A stretch of 64,000 nt of DNA from Paraburkholderia aromaticivorans (GCF_012689525.1 NZ_CP051515.1:2480001-2544000); one strand, 5' to 3'; numbered from the stretch's first letter, positions 35,488 to 44,153 are shown. The notes: generated from the letters alone by a model not told the origin. Made by a program: numbers and translations.

Positions 35488-36300
35488 TTAATCCAGATCG
35501 CCGGCGACGTGCTTCGCGGCGGCCAACGTCTTGCGCAGCCGTTCGTCCAGTTCGAGCGACTCGGCGAGCTTGCGGTTGGGTACTTCGAGACCGAATGGAA
35601 TGCCCGCCGGCAAAGCCGCGACGAACTCGCGCAGCGGCAAGCCGCCCTCGCCGGGCAACAGGCGGTCATAACGCGCTTCCTCGGAGATAGCCGCCCTGGT
35701 CGCAGGCGCCGTTGCGCTGGCGTCGCAGAACTGTGCGTATCTGATGCGGGTGGGATCGATGGCCGCGATGTCGCTGATCCTGCCGCCACTGCGTATCAGA
35801 TGAAACGGATCGAGCAGCATGGCACCGCTGGGCTGCGCCGCTTCGCTCACAATTGCATTGGCAGCCTGAATGCTGCCGACGCCGAGCCATGCTGCAAATT
35901 CGAGCGCACACGAAATGCCGAAGGGTGCCGCCAGTTCACACAGCTGCGCGAATTTCTCGACAGCTAGCGAACGGTCGGCAATATCGATCAGTGTGAGCGC
36001 ATTGCGCGCGCCGAGACGCATGGCCGTCTCGAACACACGCTTGAAGTCCTGCACATCGCGCTCGGGCGTGAGGAGCATCACTTCGATGTCGAGCACTTCG
36101 AGGCCCGTATCGCGCAAACGGGCTTCTGTTTCGAGCAGCATCGGCGAGTTGTCGAACATCGGATGCTGCGCTTCGCCCGCCCGAAACGGGCTCAGGCGCA
36201 GACTGACCGCGTCGTAGCCCGTCCGGCTCGCCGCCGCCACCAGATCAGGTGGCGTCAGTTCAATCGCCGTCAGCGGCACCAGAGAATAGAGTCGTGTCAC
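35488..36300 (-). CDS. Sugar phosphate isomerase/epimerase-type TIM-barrel protein
   Basis: This 270-residue AP-endonuclease-2-like TIM barrel has AAASRTGYDAVSLRLSPF at the start, EVMLLTPERDV at the second strand, LEFAAWLGVGSI with a metal-binding Glu, and MLLDPFHLIRSGG with Asp and His. GLEVPNRKLAE provides the final Glu. The family includes hydroxypyruvate isomerase, inosose dehydratase and 3-dehydroshikimate dehydratase. In this operon next to an AroE-like dehydrogenase, a dehydratase making an aromatic diol or triol from a cyclic hydroxy-ketone is an attractive but unproven role. The gap to the aldolase gene is 15 bp. Confidence 0.8.
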   Translation of the reverse strand: MTRLYSLVPLTAIELTPPDLVAAASRTGYDAVSLRLSPFRAGEAQHPMFDNSPMLLETEARLRDTGLEVLDIEVMLLTPERDVQDFKRVFETAMRLGARNALTLIDIADRSLAVEKFAQLCELAAPFGISCALEFAAWLGVGSIQAANAIVSEAAQPSGAMLLDPFHLIRSGGRISDIAAIDPTRIRYAQFCDASATAPATRAAISEEARYDRLLPGEGGLPLREFVAALPAGIPFGLEVPNRKLAESLELDERLRKTLAAAKHVAGDLD

Positions 36301-36315
36301 CGCATCGCCCCTGTC

Positions 36316-37380
36316 TCAGCCTGCTTCGCTCATGGTCGGCTCGGCATGCGTCTGCTCGTGGGCAACCCATTTCAGCAAATCCAGCGCGACGTCGACGATC
36401 ATGTCCTCCTGGCCGCCCACCATCTTGCGCCAGCCAAGCTCGACCAGAATGTCCACCGTTTTAAGGCCGTACTTGCTCGCCGCCACTTCCGCGTGACGCA
36501 GGAAGCTCGAATACACACCCGCGTAGCCGAGCGCGAGGGTTTCGCGGTCAACGCGTACGGGGCGATCCTGCAACGGACGCACCAGATCGTCGGCGGCATC
36601 CATGAGACGGTACAGATCGCAGCCGTGGTTCCAACCCTGGCGTTCTGCCGCCGCAATGAATACTTCCAAAGGCGCGTTGCCCGCACCTGCGCCCATGCCC
36701 GCGAGACTCGCATCGATGCGGTCGCAACCCTCTTCCACCGCCACCAGCGAATTCGCGACACCGAGACTCAAGTTGTGATGCGCGTGCATACCGGTCTCAG
36801 TTTCCGGCTTCAGCACATCCTTGAACGCACGGAACCGGTCACGGATATCGTTCATGCCGAGTGCGCCACCCGAATCCACCACATACACGCAAGTCGCGCC
36901 GTAGCTCTCCATCAGCTTTGCCTGTTCTGCGAGCTTCTGCGGCGTGGTCATATGGCTCATCATCAGAAAGCCGACCGGGTCCATGCCGAGCTCGCGAGCA
37001 AATTCCAGGTGCTGGCGCGACACGTCCGCTTCGGTGCAGTGCGTGGCGACCCGCACGACGCGCGCGCCGGCGTCGAAAGCCTTGCGCAGATCGTGCGTGG
37101 TGCCAATCCCGGGAATCAGCAACGTGGCAATCTTCGTGGTCTTGACGCTTTCCGCTGCGGCCGCGATCCACTCGACATCCGTATGAGCGCCAAAGCCGTA
37201 GTTGAAGCTCGATCCTTCGATACCGTCGCCGTGCGCGACTTCGATGCTGTCGACGCCCGCCTCGTCCAGTGCCGACGCAATCGCCTTCACGTTCGCGATA
37301 CTGTACTGATGGCGAATCGCATGACTGCCGTCGCGCAGCGTAACGTCAGAGATATACAGTTTTTTATCGAGCGATGTCAT
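36316..37380 (-). CDS. mhpE: 4-hydroxy-2-oxovalerate aldolase
   Basis: This 354-residue class II pyruvate aldolase has [14 protein letters not shown] (residues 12-23) with R16, D17 and H20 for catalysis and metal binding. The metal histidines are in [11 protein letters not shown], and a C-terminal DmpG-type communication domain ends with [14 protein letters not shown]. It splits 4-hydroxy-2-oxopentanoate into pyruvate and acetaldehyde and channels acetaldehyde into its partner. The start at 37380 overlaps the stop of the acetaldehyde dehydrogenase gene (TAATG), as expected for this bifunctional complex. Equivalent names are bphI, dmpG and xylK. Confidence 0.95.
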   Translation of the reverse strand: MTSLDKKLYISDVTLRDGSHAIRHQYSIANVKAIASALDEAGVDSIEVAHGDGIEGSSFNYGFGAHTDVEWIAAAAESVKTTKIATLLIPGIGTTHDLRKAFDAGARVVRVATHCTEADVSRQHLEFARELGMDPVGFLMMSHMTTPQKLAEQAKLMESYGATCVYVVDSGGALGMNDIRDRFRAFKDVLKPETETGMHAHHNLSLGVANSLVAVEEGCDRIDASLAGMGAGAGNAPLEVFIAAAERQGWNHGCDLYRLMDAADDLVRPLQDRPVRVDRETLALGYAGVYSSFLRHAEVAASKYGLKTVDILVELGWRKMVGGQEDMIVDVALDLLKWVAHEQTHAEPTMSEAG

Positions 37381-38339
37381 TACACGGCCTCCTTGTGTCC
37401 ACGCGCGATGCCGGTGGCAACCCGACGCCGTGCCATCATGTCGCCGCACGCGAGCGCGGCCGACGTCATGATGTCGAGATTGCCCGCATATGAGGGCAGA
37501 TAGTGAGCGGCGCCTTCCACTTCGAGGAACACCGAGGTTTTCAGACCATGCTTCGGACCGATGCCCGGCACGTTGAGCGGCTGCTCCGGTGAAATCACGT
37601 CGAACTGCACCTTCTGCTTGAGGCGGTAGCCGGGCACGTAGGCCTGAACGCTGGCCACCATCTTCGCGATGCTGTCTTCAATGAGCTTCGTATCCACCAG
37701 ATCGGACAATACGAAGACCGTGTCGCGCATGATGAGCGGCGGTTCGGCGGGATTGAGCACGATAATCGCCTTGCCGCGCGTCGCGCCGCCAAGGATTTCG
37801 ATCGCGCTGCGCGTGGTCTCGGTAAACTCGTCGATGTTGGCGCGAGTGCCAGGACCGGCGGATTTGCTCGAGATCGACGCGACGATTTCCGCGTAATGCA
37901 CCTTCGTCACACGAGAAACCGCCGCAACCATCGGAATCGTCGCCTGGCCGCCGCAAGTGACCATGTTCATGTTGCTGGCGTTTTCGGCTTCGAGGTTGAT
38001 CGCCGGAATCACATACGGGCCGATCGCCGCAGGCGTCAGGTCGATCACCTGCACGCCGTGCTGCTGAAGCGCGTCGTTGTGACGCTTGTGCGCGCCTGCC
38101 GAGGTGGCGTCGAACACAATGTCGATGTCCTTGAACACGTCGAGCTTCAGCAAGCCATCGATTCCTTCCGCAGTCGTCGCCACGCCCATGCGTTCAGCGC
38201 GCGCGAGGCCATCCGATTTTGGATCGACGCCGACCATCGCGCCCATTTCAAGGTGCTTGCTGTTGCGCATCACCTTGATCATCAGATCGGTGCCGATGTT
38301 GCCAGGCCCGATGATCGCTACCTTAACCTTGTCAGTCAT
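37380..38339 (-). CDS. mhpF: Acetaldehyde dehydrogenase (acetylating)
   Basis: This 319-residue CoA-acylating enzyme has the NAD motif [11 protein letters not shown] (9-19) and catalytic C129 in [29 protein letters not shown] and a C-terminal dimerisation part follow. It converts acetaldehyde, NAD and CoA to acetyl-CoA, taking its substrate directly from the aldolase with which it forms a complex. It completes the lower pathway: pyruvate plus acetyl-CoA from the ring-cleavage product. Equivalent names are bphJ, dmpF and xylQ. Confidence 0.95.
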   Translation of the reverse strand: MTDKVKVAIIGPGNIGTDLMIKVMRNSKHLEMGAMVGVDPKSDGLARAERMGVATTAEGIDGLLKLDVFKDIDIVFDATSAGAHKRHNDALQQHGVQVIDLTPAAIGPYVIPAINLEAENASNMNMVTCGGQATIPMVAAVSRVTKVHYAEIVASISSKSAGPGTRANIDEFTETTRSAIEILGGATRGKAIIVLNPAEPPLIMRDTVFVLSDLVDTKLIEDSIAKMVASVQAYVPGYRLKQKVQFDVISPEQPLNVPGIGPKHGLKTSVFLEVEGAAHYLPSYAGNLDIMTSAALACGDMMARRRVATGIARGHKEAV

Positions 38340-38360
38340 ATTCCCTCCAGAATCATTGCT

Positions 38361-38579
38361 TCATGCTTTGGGAAGCGCCGCGCTGCCATCCACGACGCGG
38401 TCCGCAAAAGTCTCGTCACCACGTCCCCAGTAATCGAGCGGCACCTCTTCCACCAGCACGCGCACGCCGTCGATCGGCATGTCGAGGCTTTCCGCCATTG
38501 CCTGCGACACGCTTTCGGTCAGACGCCGTTTCTTCTCGGGGCTATGGCCCTCGAGGATCTTGATCAGAGCAATCGGCAT
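38361..38579 (-). CDS. Tautomerase, 4-oxalocrotonate tautomerase family (divergent copy)
   Basis: The small 72-residue protein begins MPIALIKILEGHSPEKK, with the catalytic Pro exposed after Met removal. Counting from that Pro, R39 is kept and position 50 is Trp, but R11, which binds the distal carboxylate in 4-oxalocrotonate tautomerase, is His. The C-terminus is longer than normal. It lies 4 bp after the decarboxylase gene and 21 bp before the acetaldehyde dehydrogenase gene. It is a second tautomerase in the operon with a probably shifted substrate, perhaps the enol after decarboxylation. Confidence 0.88.
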   Translation of the reverse strand: MPIALIKILEGHSPEKKRRLTESVSQAMAESLDMPIDGVRVLVEEVPLDYWGRGDETFADRVVDGSAALPKA

Positions 38580-38583
38580 CGCC

Positions 38584-39351
38584 TTACCCCTTGATGTGAA
38601 AACCCGCACTGCCGAGCTGTTCCATATCGACCGATACGTACTGGCCGGGCTTGATCCATTCGGCCGGCGTCGCGCCGCCCGCCATCACGATCCAGCCGGC
38701 CTGCAGCGGCTCGCCTGCCTGTGCCGACAAACGCGCGGCGGCGACCAGCGACCGCAGCGGATGACCGAGCAGTGCCGCCGTCGAACCGACCTGCGCGACG
38801 CGGCCGTCGATGTTCAGCGTCAGACCCAGATTCGCGAAATCGATCTTTGGATCGCGCCAAGCGCCGATCACGAAGCCGCTGGAAGATGCGTTATCCGCGA
38901 TCACTTCGGGCAACGTGAACTTGAAGTCCTTGTAGCGCGAGTCGATGATTTCGAGTGCCGGCGCAATCGCTTCCACTGCGGCGAGCGCTTGCGGTCCAGT
39001 CACGTCGCCTTCGAGCGAATGCTTCAGCACGAATGCGATTTCCGGTTCGACGCGCGGATGCACGAAGCGCGAGAAATCAATCGCCGTGCCCTCTTCGATC
39101 TGCATGCCCGCGGTGAGGCGGCCCCAGATCACGTCCGAGAGACCCATCTGAACCATCTTCGCGCGGCTCGTGAAACCCATCTTCACGCCGACGCGGCGCT
39201 CGCCCCGCTCGACTCGCCGTTTGATCGAAGCCGATTGAATCTCGTAGGCCTCGTCCAAAGACAAGCCTCCTTCGGGATCGAACTGAGAGACTTCGGTTGC
39301 TTTACGCGCTGCATCGTCGAGCAGCGTCGCGTATTCGGTGATGGAGCTCAT
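38584..39351 (-). CDS. 4-oxalocrotonate decarboxylase
   Basis: This 255-residue protein belongs to the hydratase/decarboxylase family. [17 protein letters not shown] is the decarboxylase-type (XylI/DmpH) version of the loop. [12 protein letters not shown] carries the metal-binding acidic residues, and [11 protein letters not shown] with IADNASSS follow. It decarboxylates 2-oxo-hex-3-enedioate to 2-hydroxypenta-2,4-dienoate with Mg2+ or Mn2+. The ATG overlaps the hydratase stop by 4 bp, as usual for a pair that works as a complex. Confidence 0.9.
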   Translation of the reverse strand: MSSITEYATLLDDAARKATEVSQFDPEGGLSLDEAYEIQSASIKRRVERGERRVGVKMGFTSRAKMVQMGLSDVIWGRLTAGMQIEEGTAIDFSRFVHPRVEPEIAFVLKHSLEGDVTGPQALAAVEAIAPALEIIDSRYKDFKFTLPEVIADNASSSGFVIGAWRDPKIDFANLGLTLNIDGRVAQVGSTAALLGHPLRSLVAAARLSAQAGEPLQAGWIVMAGGATPAEWIKPGQYVSVDMEQLGSAGFHIKG

Positions 39352-40166
39352 TGGCGTGCCTCGCTCGCGGTTTGCGTGGAATCGGCTTCGAACACGGCGC
39401 GCACCGAGCCCAATCCGTTGATGCGTGTTTCGAAGATGTCGCCGGACGTGACGGGCACCATCGGCCCGAGCGCGCCGGAGAGCACCAGGTCGCCCGCCAG
39501 AAGCGGTGTGCCGAGCGTGGCCATTTTTCGGGCCAGCCACACCACCGCATTGATCGGGTTGCCCAGACATGCCGCGCCCGCGCCGACTGATACGGGCTCG
39601 CCGCGCCGCTCCATCACCATGCCGCACAGCCGAAGGTCGAATTCAGACAACTTGCGCGGGCTGTTGCCGAGTACATAAGCAGACGACGACGCGTTGTCCG
39701 CGATCGTGTCGGTGATGCGGATATTCCAGTTCGCAATCCGGCTGCCGACAATTTCGAGCGCGGGCAGTGCGTAATCGATGGCGTTCAGCACGTCGAGTTG
39801 ACCCGGGTTCGACATCCGCAGATCGCGGCCGATCACGAAGGCGATTTCAGCTTCGATCTTCGGTTGCGTGAGAATGGACGCGGGAATAGGTTCACCGTCG
39901 CCGTAACCCATGTCGTCGAACAGCATGCCGAAGTCCGGCTGATCGACACCGAGTTGTTTCTGCACGGCCGCCGAGGTCAGCCCGATCTTGCAGCCGACAA
40001 TGCGCCGTCCTTCGGCCACGCGCCGGTCCGTGTTGGCGCGCTGGATCGCGTAGGCGTCTTCGATCGTGAGTTGCTCGTAGGTTTCGCGCAGCGGCGCGAT
40101 GTACTTGCCGCTACGTTCGGCCTCGACCAATGCGATCGCCGCCTGTTCGATCAATTGTGGTGTCAT
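39348..40166 (-). CDS. mhpD: 2-oxopent-4-enoate hydratase (2-hydroxypenta-2,4-dienoate hydratase)
   Basis: This 272-residue protein has the hydratase-type loop [24 protein letters not shown], the metal motif [15 protein letters not shown] and [15 protein letters not shown]. It resembles MhpD, DmpE and XylJ. It adds water to 2-hydroxypenta-2,4-dienoate to give 4-hydroxy-2-oxovalerate, the aldolase substrate. Its start overlaps the tautomerase stop (ATGA), and its end overlaps the decarboxylase start, so three genes in a row are translationally coupled. Confidence 0.92.
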   Translation of the reverse strand: MTPQLIEQAAIALVEAERSGKYIAPLRETYEQLTIEDAYAIQRANTDRRVAEGRRIVGCKIGLTSAAVQKQLGVDQPDFGMLFDDMGYGDGEPIPASILTQPKIEAEIAFVIGRDLRMSNPGQLDVLNAIDYALPALEIVGSRIANWNIRITDTIADNASSSAYVLGNSPRKLSEFDLRLCGMVMERRGEPVSVGAGAACLGNPINAVVWLARKMATLGTPLLAGDLVLSGALGPMVPVTSGDIFETRINGLGSVRAVFEADSTQTASEARQ

Positions 40167-40375
40167 TGTCCGTTCTCCCGTGCGGCTGCGGTGAGCTCGT
40201 CCTTGGTTTGATCGCCGACGGCCCAATGCGTGGCCGGTGTGACCGTCGCGTACACGCGGATGCTGCTAAGCGGCGCGCCCAACGTCTCGTGCACTGTGCG
40301 GGCTACGGCCTTGACGCACGCTTTGATCGCGGCATCGTCGCGTCCTTCGATGAGTGAAATGTGAATGATGGGCAT
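40163..40375 (-). CDS. 4-oxalocrotonate tautomerase
   Basis: This 70-residue protein starts [14 protein letters not shown]. After Met removal it keeps the catalytic Pro1 and both substrate arginines (R11 and R39), with Trp at position 50 instead of Phe. This is the complete 4-OT active site for 2-hydroxymuconate. It interconverts the enol 2-hydroxymuconate and the keto 2-oxo-hex-3-enedioate. It lies 46 bp after the binding-protein-like gene and overlaps the hydratase gene by 4 bp. Confidence 0.9.
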   Translation of the reverse strand: MPIIHISLIEGRDDAAIKACVKAVARTVHETLGAPLSSIRVYATVTPATHWAVGDQTKDELTAAARENGQ

Positions 40376-40421
40376 GGCTTTCCTGAGTGCGTGACGCTGC
40401 GTGATGCGACGCCGGATTGGA

Positions 40422-41177
40422 TTACAGTGCGGCGGGCGGAGCCACCGCGGCAGCCGTCTGCCCGCTACGTGCGAGCGAATCGGCAACGCTTCCGTTCGCC
40501 TTCATGTCTTCGATGAAAACAGCGAGCGCTGACGCTGCTTCGGTGCGATCCTTTGGCACACCCATCGCCTGGCGGATCGTCATGAAGCTGTCGTCGAGTA
40601 CGCGCAATCCCTCATGGGTCGAGGCATAACGGCTCACCACCTGACGAACGCCCGCGGCTGCGTCGAAGCCTTGAGTCATGAATGATGCAAACGCTTCGGC
40701 GGCGGTGGCGTAGCGTTCGATCTGCGCCTCTTGGAGCGTGCGCGTCAGGTAGAGGTCGTACGCGCTGCCAGCACCTACCGTGATGCGCACGCCACTGCGG
40801 TCGACCTGTTCGCTCCGCCGCAATGGCGACTCTTTGCGCACCATGTACCCGCCCTCGATCAGCACATACGGCGGGGTGAAAGCGATCTGCTCGCCGCGTG
40901 TCGGATCGATCGCGAGAAACGCGACGTCCCATGCGTGGCTGGCGAGTGCTTCGAAGACTTTGCCCGCTGCGTCGAAGGTGACGAATCGCACCTCGACGCC
41001 GAGCCTCGCTGCGAGCTCACGTGCAAGATCGACGGAAACGCCGCTGAGTTCGCCGTTGTCCGCGTGGCGTTGCGCGAGCACCGTATTGCCGAGATTGATC
41101 GCCGCGCGCAGCACGCCGCCCGGTGCAAGCTGTTCACGCGCCAACTGGAGTGCCTGCTGGAGTTGTACGTCGCTCAT
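40422..41177 (-). CDS. Leaderless amino-acid-type solute-binding-fold protein
   Basis: This 251-residue protein has the family 3 periplasmic binding fold. LRAAINLGNTVLA is the first strand, GVSVDLARELAARLGVEVRF the next motif, WDVAFLAIDPTRGEQIAFTPPY the hinge, and VRITVGAGSAYDLYLTRTL the start of lobe 2. No signal peptide is visible from the ATG at 41177, whose ATGA overlaps the dioxygenase stop, and no ABC permease or ATPase gene is nearby. It is therefore probably cytoplasmic. Arogenate/cyclohexadienyl-dehydratase-like enzymes share this fold, so it could be an enzyme or a ligand sensor rather than a transporter part. Confidence 0.8.
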   Translation of the reverse strand: MSDVQLQQALQLAREQLAPGGVLRAAINLGNTVLAQRHADNGELSGVSVDLARELAARLGVEVRFVTFDAAGKVFEALASHAWDVAFLAIDPTRGEQIAFTPPYVLIEGGYMVRKESPLRRSEQVDRSGVRITVGAGSAYDLYLTRTLQEAQIERYATAAEAFASFMTQGFDAAAGVRQVVSRYASTHEGLRVLDDSFMTIRQAMGVPKDRTEAASALAVFIEDMKANGSVADSLARSGQTAAAVAPPAAL

Positions 41178-42118
41178 GACTTGCGCTCCAGCACGGACCA
41201 GACCGGCCGCGGACCTTCTGCCTTGCCGGTAATCGGCGGCTTCGGCAGTCTGGCCTCGCCTGCTTCGATCCTGAAGTGATGCGCGAGCGAATACCACGGT
41301 CCCTGAATTTCACCTGACGGCGCAGGTTCGTTTTCGTGCAATACGTATTGCCCCACAAGCGCCTGGGTCACGCCGAACTGCACGTCGGTGTCGAGGTTGG
41401 GATCGTCGCTCGAATAGACCTGCGAGAACTGCGTCTTGAAGCCCGGCTTGTAGATCATGAAGTGGATGTGTGCCGGGCGCATGTTGTGACGCCCTTGCGC
41501 GCGCAGCAATTCTCCGACTGGACCCGACAGCGGAATCGGATAGCCCGCCGGCTTTACGCTGCGAAAGGAGATATGTCCTTCACTATCCGTCGTCAGTTTG
41601 CCGCGCAGATTCATGTCGGCCTGCTCGGGGTCCTGGTTCTCGTAGAAACCTTCGGCCGACGTGTGCCACACATCAATCTCGGCGCCTTCCACGGGTTTCC
41701 CCTCGGCATCGTGCACCCATGCATCGACAAAGATCGGTACGCCAGGCGTTTCCGAGCGAACAATCGAACCGCCGTTCGGCGTAGCGGGCGAATCCATGCG
41801 CCAGAACGGCCCCATCAGGTTGGCAGTGGTTTCGGTCTGGCCGTTGTCGCCGTTATTCAGCAGACAAACCAGCGAAGAGAGTCCGATCGAACCCGCCGCC
41901 AGCACCACTTCATTGTGCGATGCGGTCGACAATTGCCCGAGCTTCGCAATGAAGCCGCAGGCCTGATGGAATTCCGCTTCGGTGAGTTTGGCGTCGCGTG
42001 CGAAGTTGTGCAGGTGCTGCACCGCAGCGGACATGATTTCGCGGAAGCGCGGATCAGGTGCGCGGTCGAGTTCCGCGAGAACCGCCTGAGTGACGTCTTT
42101 CTGGTTACTGATGATCAT
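41174..42118 (-). CDS. Intradiol ring-cleavage dioxygenase (catechol/hydroxyquinol 1,2-dioxygenase type)
   Basis: This 314-residue enzyme has the N-terminal helical dimerisation part, ANLMGPFWR, then the non-heme Fe(III) ligands Y159 (GFYENQD), Y193 (PAGYPIP), H217 and H219 (RPAHIHF). The stretch GPVGELLRAQGRHNMRPAHI resembles hydroxyquinol 1,2-dioxygenases more than classical CatA. It cleaves between the two hydroxylated carbons with O2. It is the first gene of a leftward operon whose other genes are the 4-oxalocrotonate branch, a combination discussed in the findings. The promoter carries a CatM/BenM-type box. No maleylacetate reductase or muconate cycloisomerase is present. Confidence 0.92.
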   Translation of the reverse strand: MIISNQKDVTQAVLAELDRAPDPRFREIMSAAVQHLHNFARDAKLTEAEFHQACGFIAKLGQLSTASHNEVVLAAGSIGLSSLVCLLNNGDNGQTETTANLMGPFWRMDSPATPNGGSIVRSETPGVPIFVDAWVHDAEGKPVEGAEIDVWHTSAEGFYENQDPEQADMNLRGKLTTDSEGHISFRSVKPAGYPIPLSGPVGELLRAQGRHNMRPAHIHFMIYKPGFKTQFSQVYSSDDPNLDTDVQFGVTQALVGQYVLHENEPAPSGEIQGPWYSLAHHFRIEAGEARLPKPPITGKAEGPRPVWSVLERKS

Positions 42119-42224
42119 GCGTGTCTCCGATCCTGGGCGCGCTACGCCGGCTGTTCAGTCGCATTGGACTCTACGGGCGATGCGTGGCTTGATGTGTTGC
42201 AGCCATGATGCACGCTATGAGAAC

Positions 42225-42270
42225 ATACCGTCCAATACCGATTTATAAACTTCTGATACCGTATCGGTAT
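42225..42270. promoter_or_regulatory. LysR (CatM/BenM-type) operator region
   Basis: The 15-bp ATACCGTATCGGTAT at 42256-42270 is a perfect ATAC-N7-GTAT box, the known consensus for CatM and BenM. Two further ATACCG half-sites start at 42225 and 42235, 10 and 21 bp apart, so all three can lie on the same helix face. The region is between the dioxygenase operon (start 42118) and the divergent LysR gene (start 42329). Confidence 0.7.
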
Positions 42271-42328
42271 GACACAAGCAGCGCCGGATTCTCCGCTGGT
42301 GTCGGCGTACAGACTGGAAAGACAGACC

Positions 42329-43234
42329 ATGGAACTGAAGCAGATGCGCTATTTCCTCGCCCTCGCGGAGGAACTGAACTTTGGGCGGGCGGCAGAGCGC
42401 CTGCACATGGCGCAACCACCGCTCACCCGGAATATCCGCGCGCTTGAAGAGGAACTCGGCACCCAGCTCTTCATCCGCACGGCTAAAGGAGCGGAACTGA
42501 CGGAAGCGGGCCGCGCATTGCTCGATGAAGTGCCGAATATTCTCGCGCTGTCCCGCCGCGCCGAAGAGCAGACCCAACTCGCGGGTCAAGGATATCTGGG
42601 CCGGCTCGACGTCGGCATCTTCAGTTCCGGCATCCTGAACGTCATCCCTAGACTGCTCGCCGATTTTCATACCGAGCGTCCGGAGGTGAAGATCGGCTTG
42701 CACAACATGTCGAAGGCCGAGCAGATCGCGGCGCTTCGCGAGCGTCGTATCACAATCGGTTTTAACCGGCTGGTGCCAAACGAAAGCGATATTGCGGTCG
42801 ACTGGGTTCAGCGTGAGCCGTTTCTCGTCGCGCTGTACGAAGGGCATGCATTGTGCGAGAAGAAATCCGTGACGCTGCGCGACCTCGATAACGAGCGCAT
42901 GATTCTGTATCCCAATGCGCCGGTGCACGGACTCGCGCAGGAGGTGACGGCCGCGTTTCGCGCCGAGGGTGTGCGCCTGCGTGTCGAACAGGAGGTCGAG
43001 GACGTCGTCACATGCATCGCGCTGGTTGCGAGCCGGTTCGGGGTTTGCGTGACGACGGAGTCAGCGGTGAACCTGCGTTTGCCCGGGGTGGTGTACCGGC
43101 CGCTCAAATCATCGCAGTTGCGGGAGATCGAACTGAGTTGTCTCTATCGGCGCGAAGATACATCGCCGATTCTGCAAGCATTCCTCACGTTGATACGGGC
43201 GTCCCGATCGAAGCACGCCCGTATGAAGCACTAG
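42329..43234 (+). CDS. LysR family regulator, CatM/BenM-like
   Basis: This 301-residue LysR protein has the helix-turn-helix start MELKQMRYFLALAEELNFGRAAERLHMAQPPLTRNIRALEEELG, close to CatM, BenM and CbnR. An effector domain with IFSSGILNVIPRLLADFHTERPEV follows. I chose the ATG at 42329; an in-frame ATG at 42269 would fall inside the operator. Relatives sense cis,cis-muconate or a chlorinated muconate. Here a hydroxymuconate-type product could be the signal for the divergent dioxygenase operon. Confidence 0.9.
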   Translation: MELKQMRYFLALAEELNFGRAAERLHMAQPPLTRNIRALEEELGTQLFIRTAKGAELTEAGRALLDEVPNILALSRRAEEQTQLAGQGYLGRLDVGIFSSGILNVIPRLLADFHTERPEVKIGLHNMSKAEQIAALRERRITIGFNRLVPNESDIAVDWVQREPFLVALYEGHALCEKKSVTLRDLDNERMILYPNAPVHGLAQEVTAAFRAEGVRLRVEQEVEDVVTCIALVASRFGVCVTTESAVNLRLPGVVYRPLKSSQLREIELSCLYRREDTSPILQAFLTLIRASRSKHARMKH

Positions 43235-43277
43235 CGGCCTTAGCGAAGCCGCACATCGTGGAAGCTACAAGCGCCGA

Positions 43278-44153
43278 CTAGAACGCGCCGCTGCGCCCAT
43301 CTCCACCCATACGGTAATCCCGGTTACTTTGCTCCGGATTCCGGTTCACCAGCGGTCGCGCATAGAGCGGATGCCGCAAACTACGAACCTCATGTTCGAG
43401 CCTGAAGCAATGCGCGCCGCTCGCGAGATCGATGAGGTCGGCGAAGCGATATTGATGCGGCTCCTCGCTATAGGCCAGCCCACGTGCGACGAGCCGTGCG
43501 TACGGTTCGGAGAAGCGGGCCACATAGATCTGGAGGTGGTGCCCGTCATAGTCCGGGCTTGCGTTGGGCGTTTCCGCGTAGATAAGTTGCTGATGCGTGC
43601 CGACCGCGACCACCGCCTGCTGCGAACCATGGTGGTCGCGGACTTCGACGGACGCATCGAGCATCTCACGGTAGAACGTCGCAATCGGCCCCGCGCACCC
43701 GATGGGCACATCGAGTCGCACGTAAGCCATGCCGAGATCGATGCCCGACCACGGCGCGTCCGCCGGGCACGCGTCCGGATCGAGGCAGTCGTAACGGTTT
43801 CCCCACGGGCAGGTGACCTCTATGCGGTCGGCCCGCTCGGTCCATCCGAACCTGGTTTCCTCGAGCACCGACCGAACTGCGCAGAGCCGTTCGACCAACG
43901 ACTGCCGCGTGCCCACGACCAGACCGACGTGTCCGCGCAGCCGTTGTGCGTCGCCGTGCGGCAAGTGAATCTGTGAACGGCCGATGTTGATCCACATATT
44001 GCTCACGCCGGTCATCAGATAAGGATCGCGCGTGAGCCCGAGTCCGCTGACATAGAAAGCAGTCGCGAGACGCTGGTCCGGTATCGTGAGGTTGACATGC
44101 TCGAGCAGGACCAGATTTCCCGTGTCCTCGCGTGCGTAATCGAAACGCTCCAT
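43278..44153 (-). CDS. VOC superfamily protein, two-module
   Basis: This 291-residue protein has two glyoxalase/extradiol-type modules. The first starts LLEHVNLTIPDQRLATAFYV with a likely metal His and contains QIHLPHGDAQRLRGHVGLVV. The second has ISDLGMAYVRLDVP-like strands (residues about 150-165, where a His is expected but Tyr-Val-Arg is found), then DYDGHHLQIYV and HCFRLEHEVRS. Length is that of type I extradiol dioxygenases, but the complete His-His-Glu set cannot be confirmed in one module. It precedes no ring-cleavage pathway gene directly and is convergent with the LysR gene. I call it VOC of unknown function. Confidence 0.7.
   Translation of the reverse strand: MERFDYAREDTGNLVLLEHVNLTIPDQRLATAFYVSGLGLTRDPYLMTGVSNMWINIGRSQIHLPHGDAQRLRGHVGLVVGTRQSLVERLCAVRSVLEETRFGWTERADRIEVTCPWGNRYDCLDPDACPADAPWSGIDLGMAYVRLDVPIGCAGPIATFYREMLDASVEVRDHHGSQQAVVAVGTHQQLIYAETPNASPDYDGHHLQIYVARFSEPYARLVARGLAYSEEPHQYRFADLIDLASGAHCFRLEHEVRSLRHPLYARPLVNRNPEQSNRDYRMGGDGRSGAF

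Noticed and set aside
43278..44153. Two-module VOC protein as the missing extradiol dioxygenase of the meta branch.
   Set aside because: The His-His-Glu set cannot be completed in one module (Tyr-Val-Arg where the first His should be), and it is not in the ring-cleavage operon.
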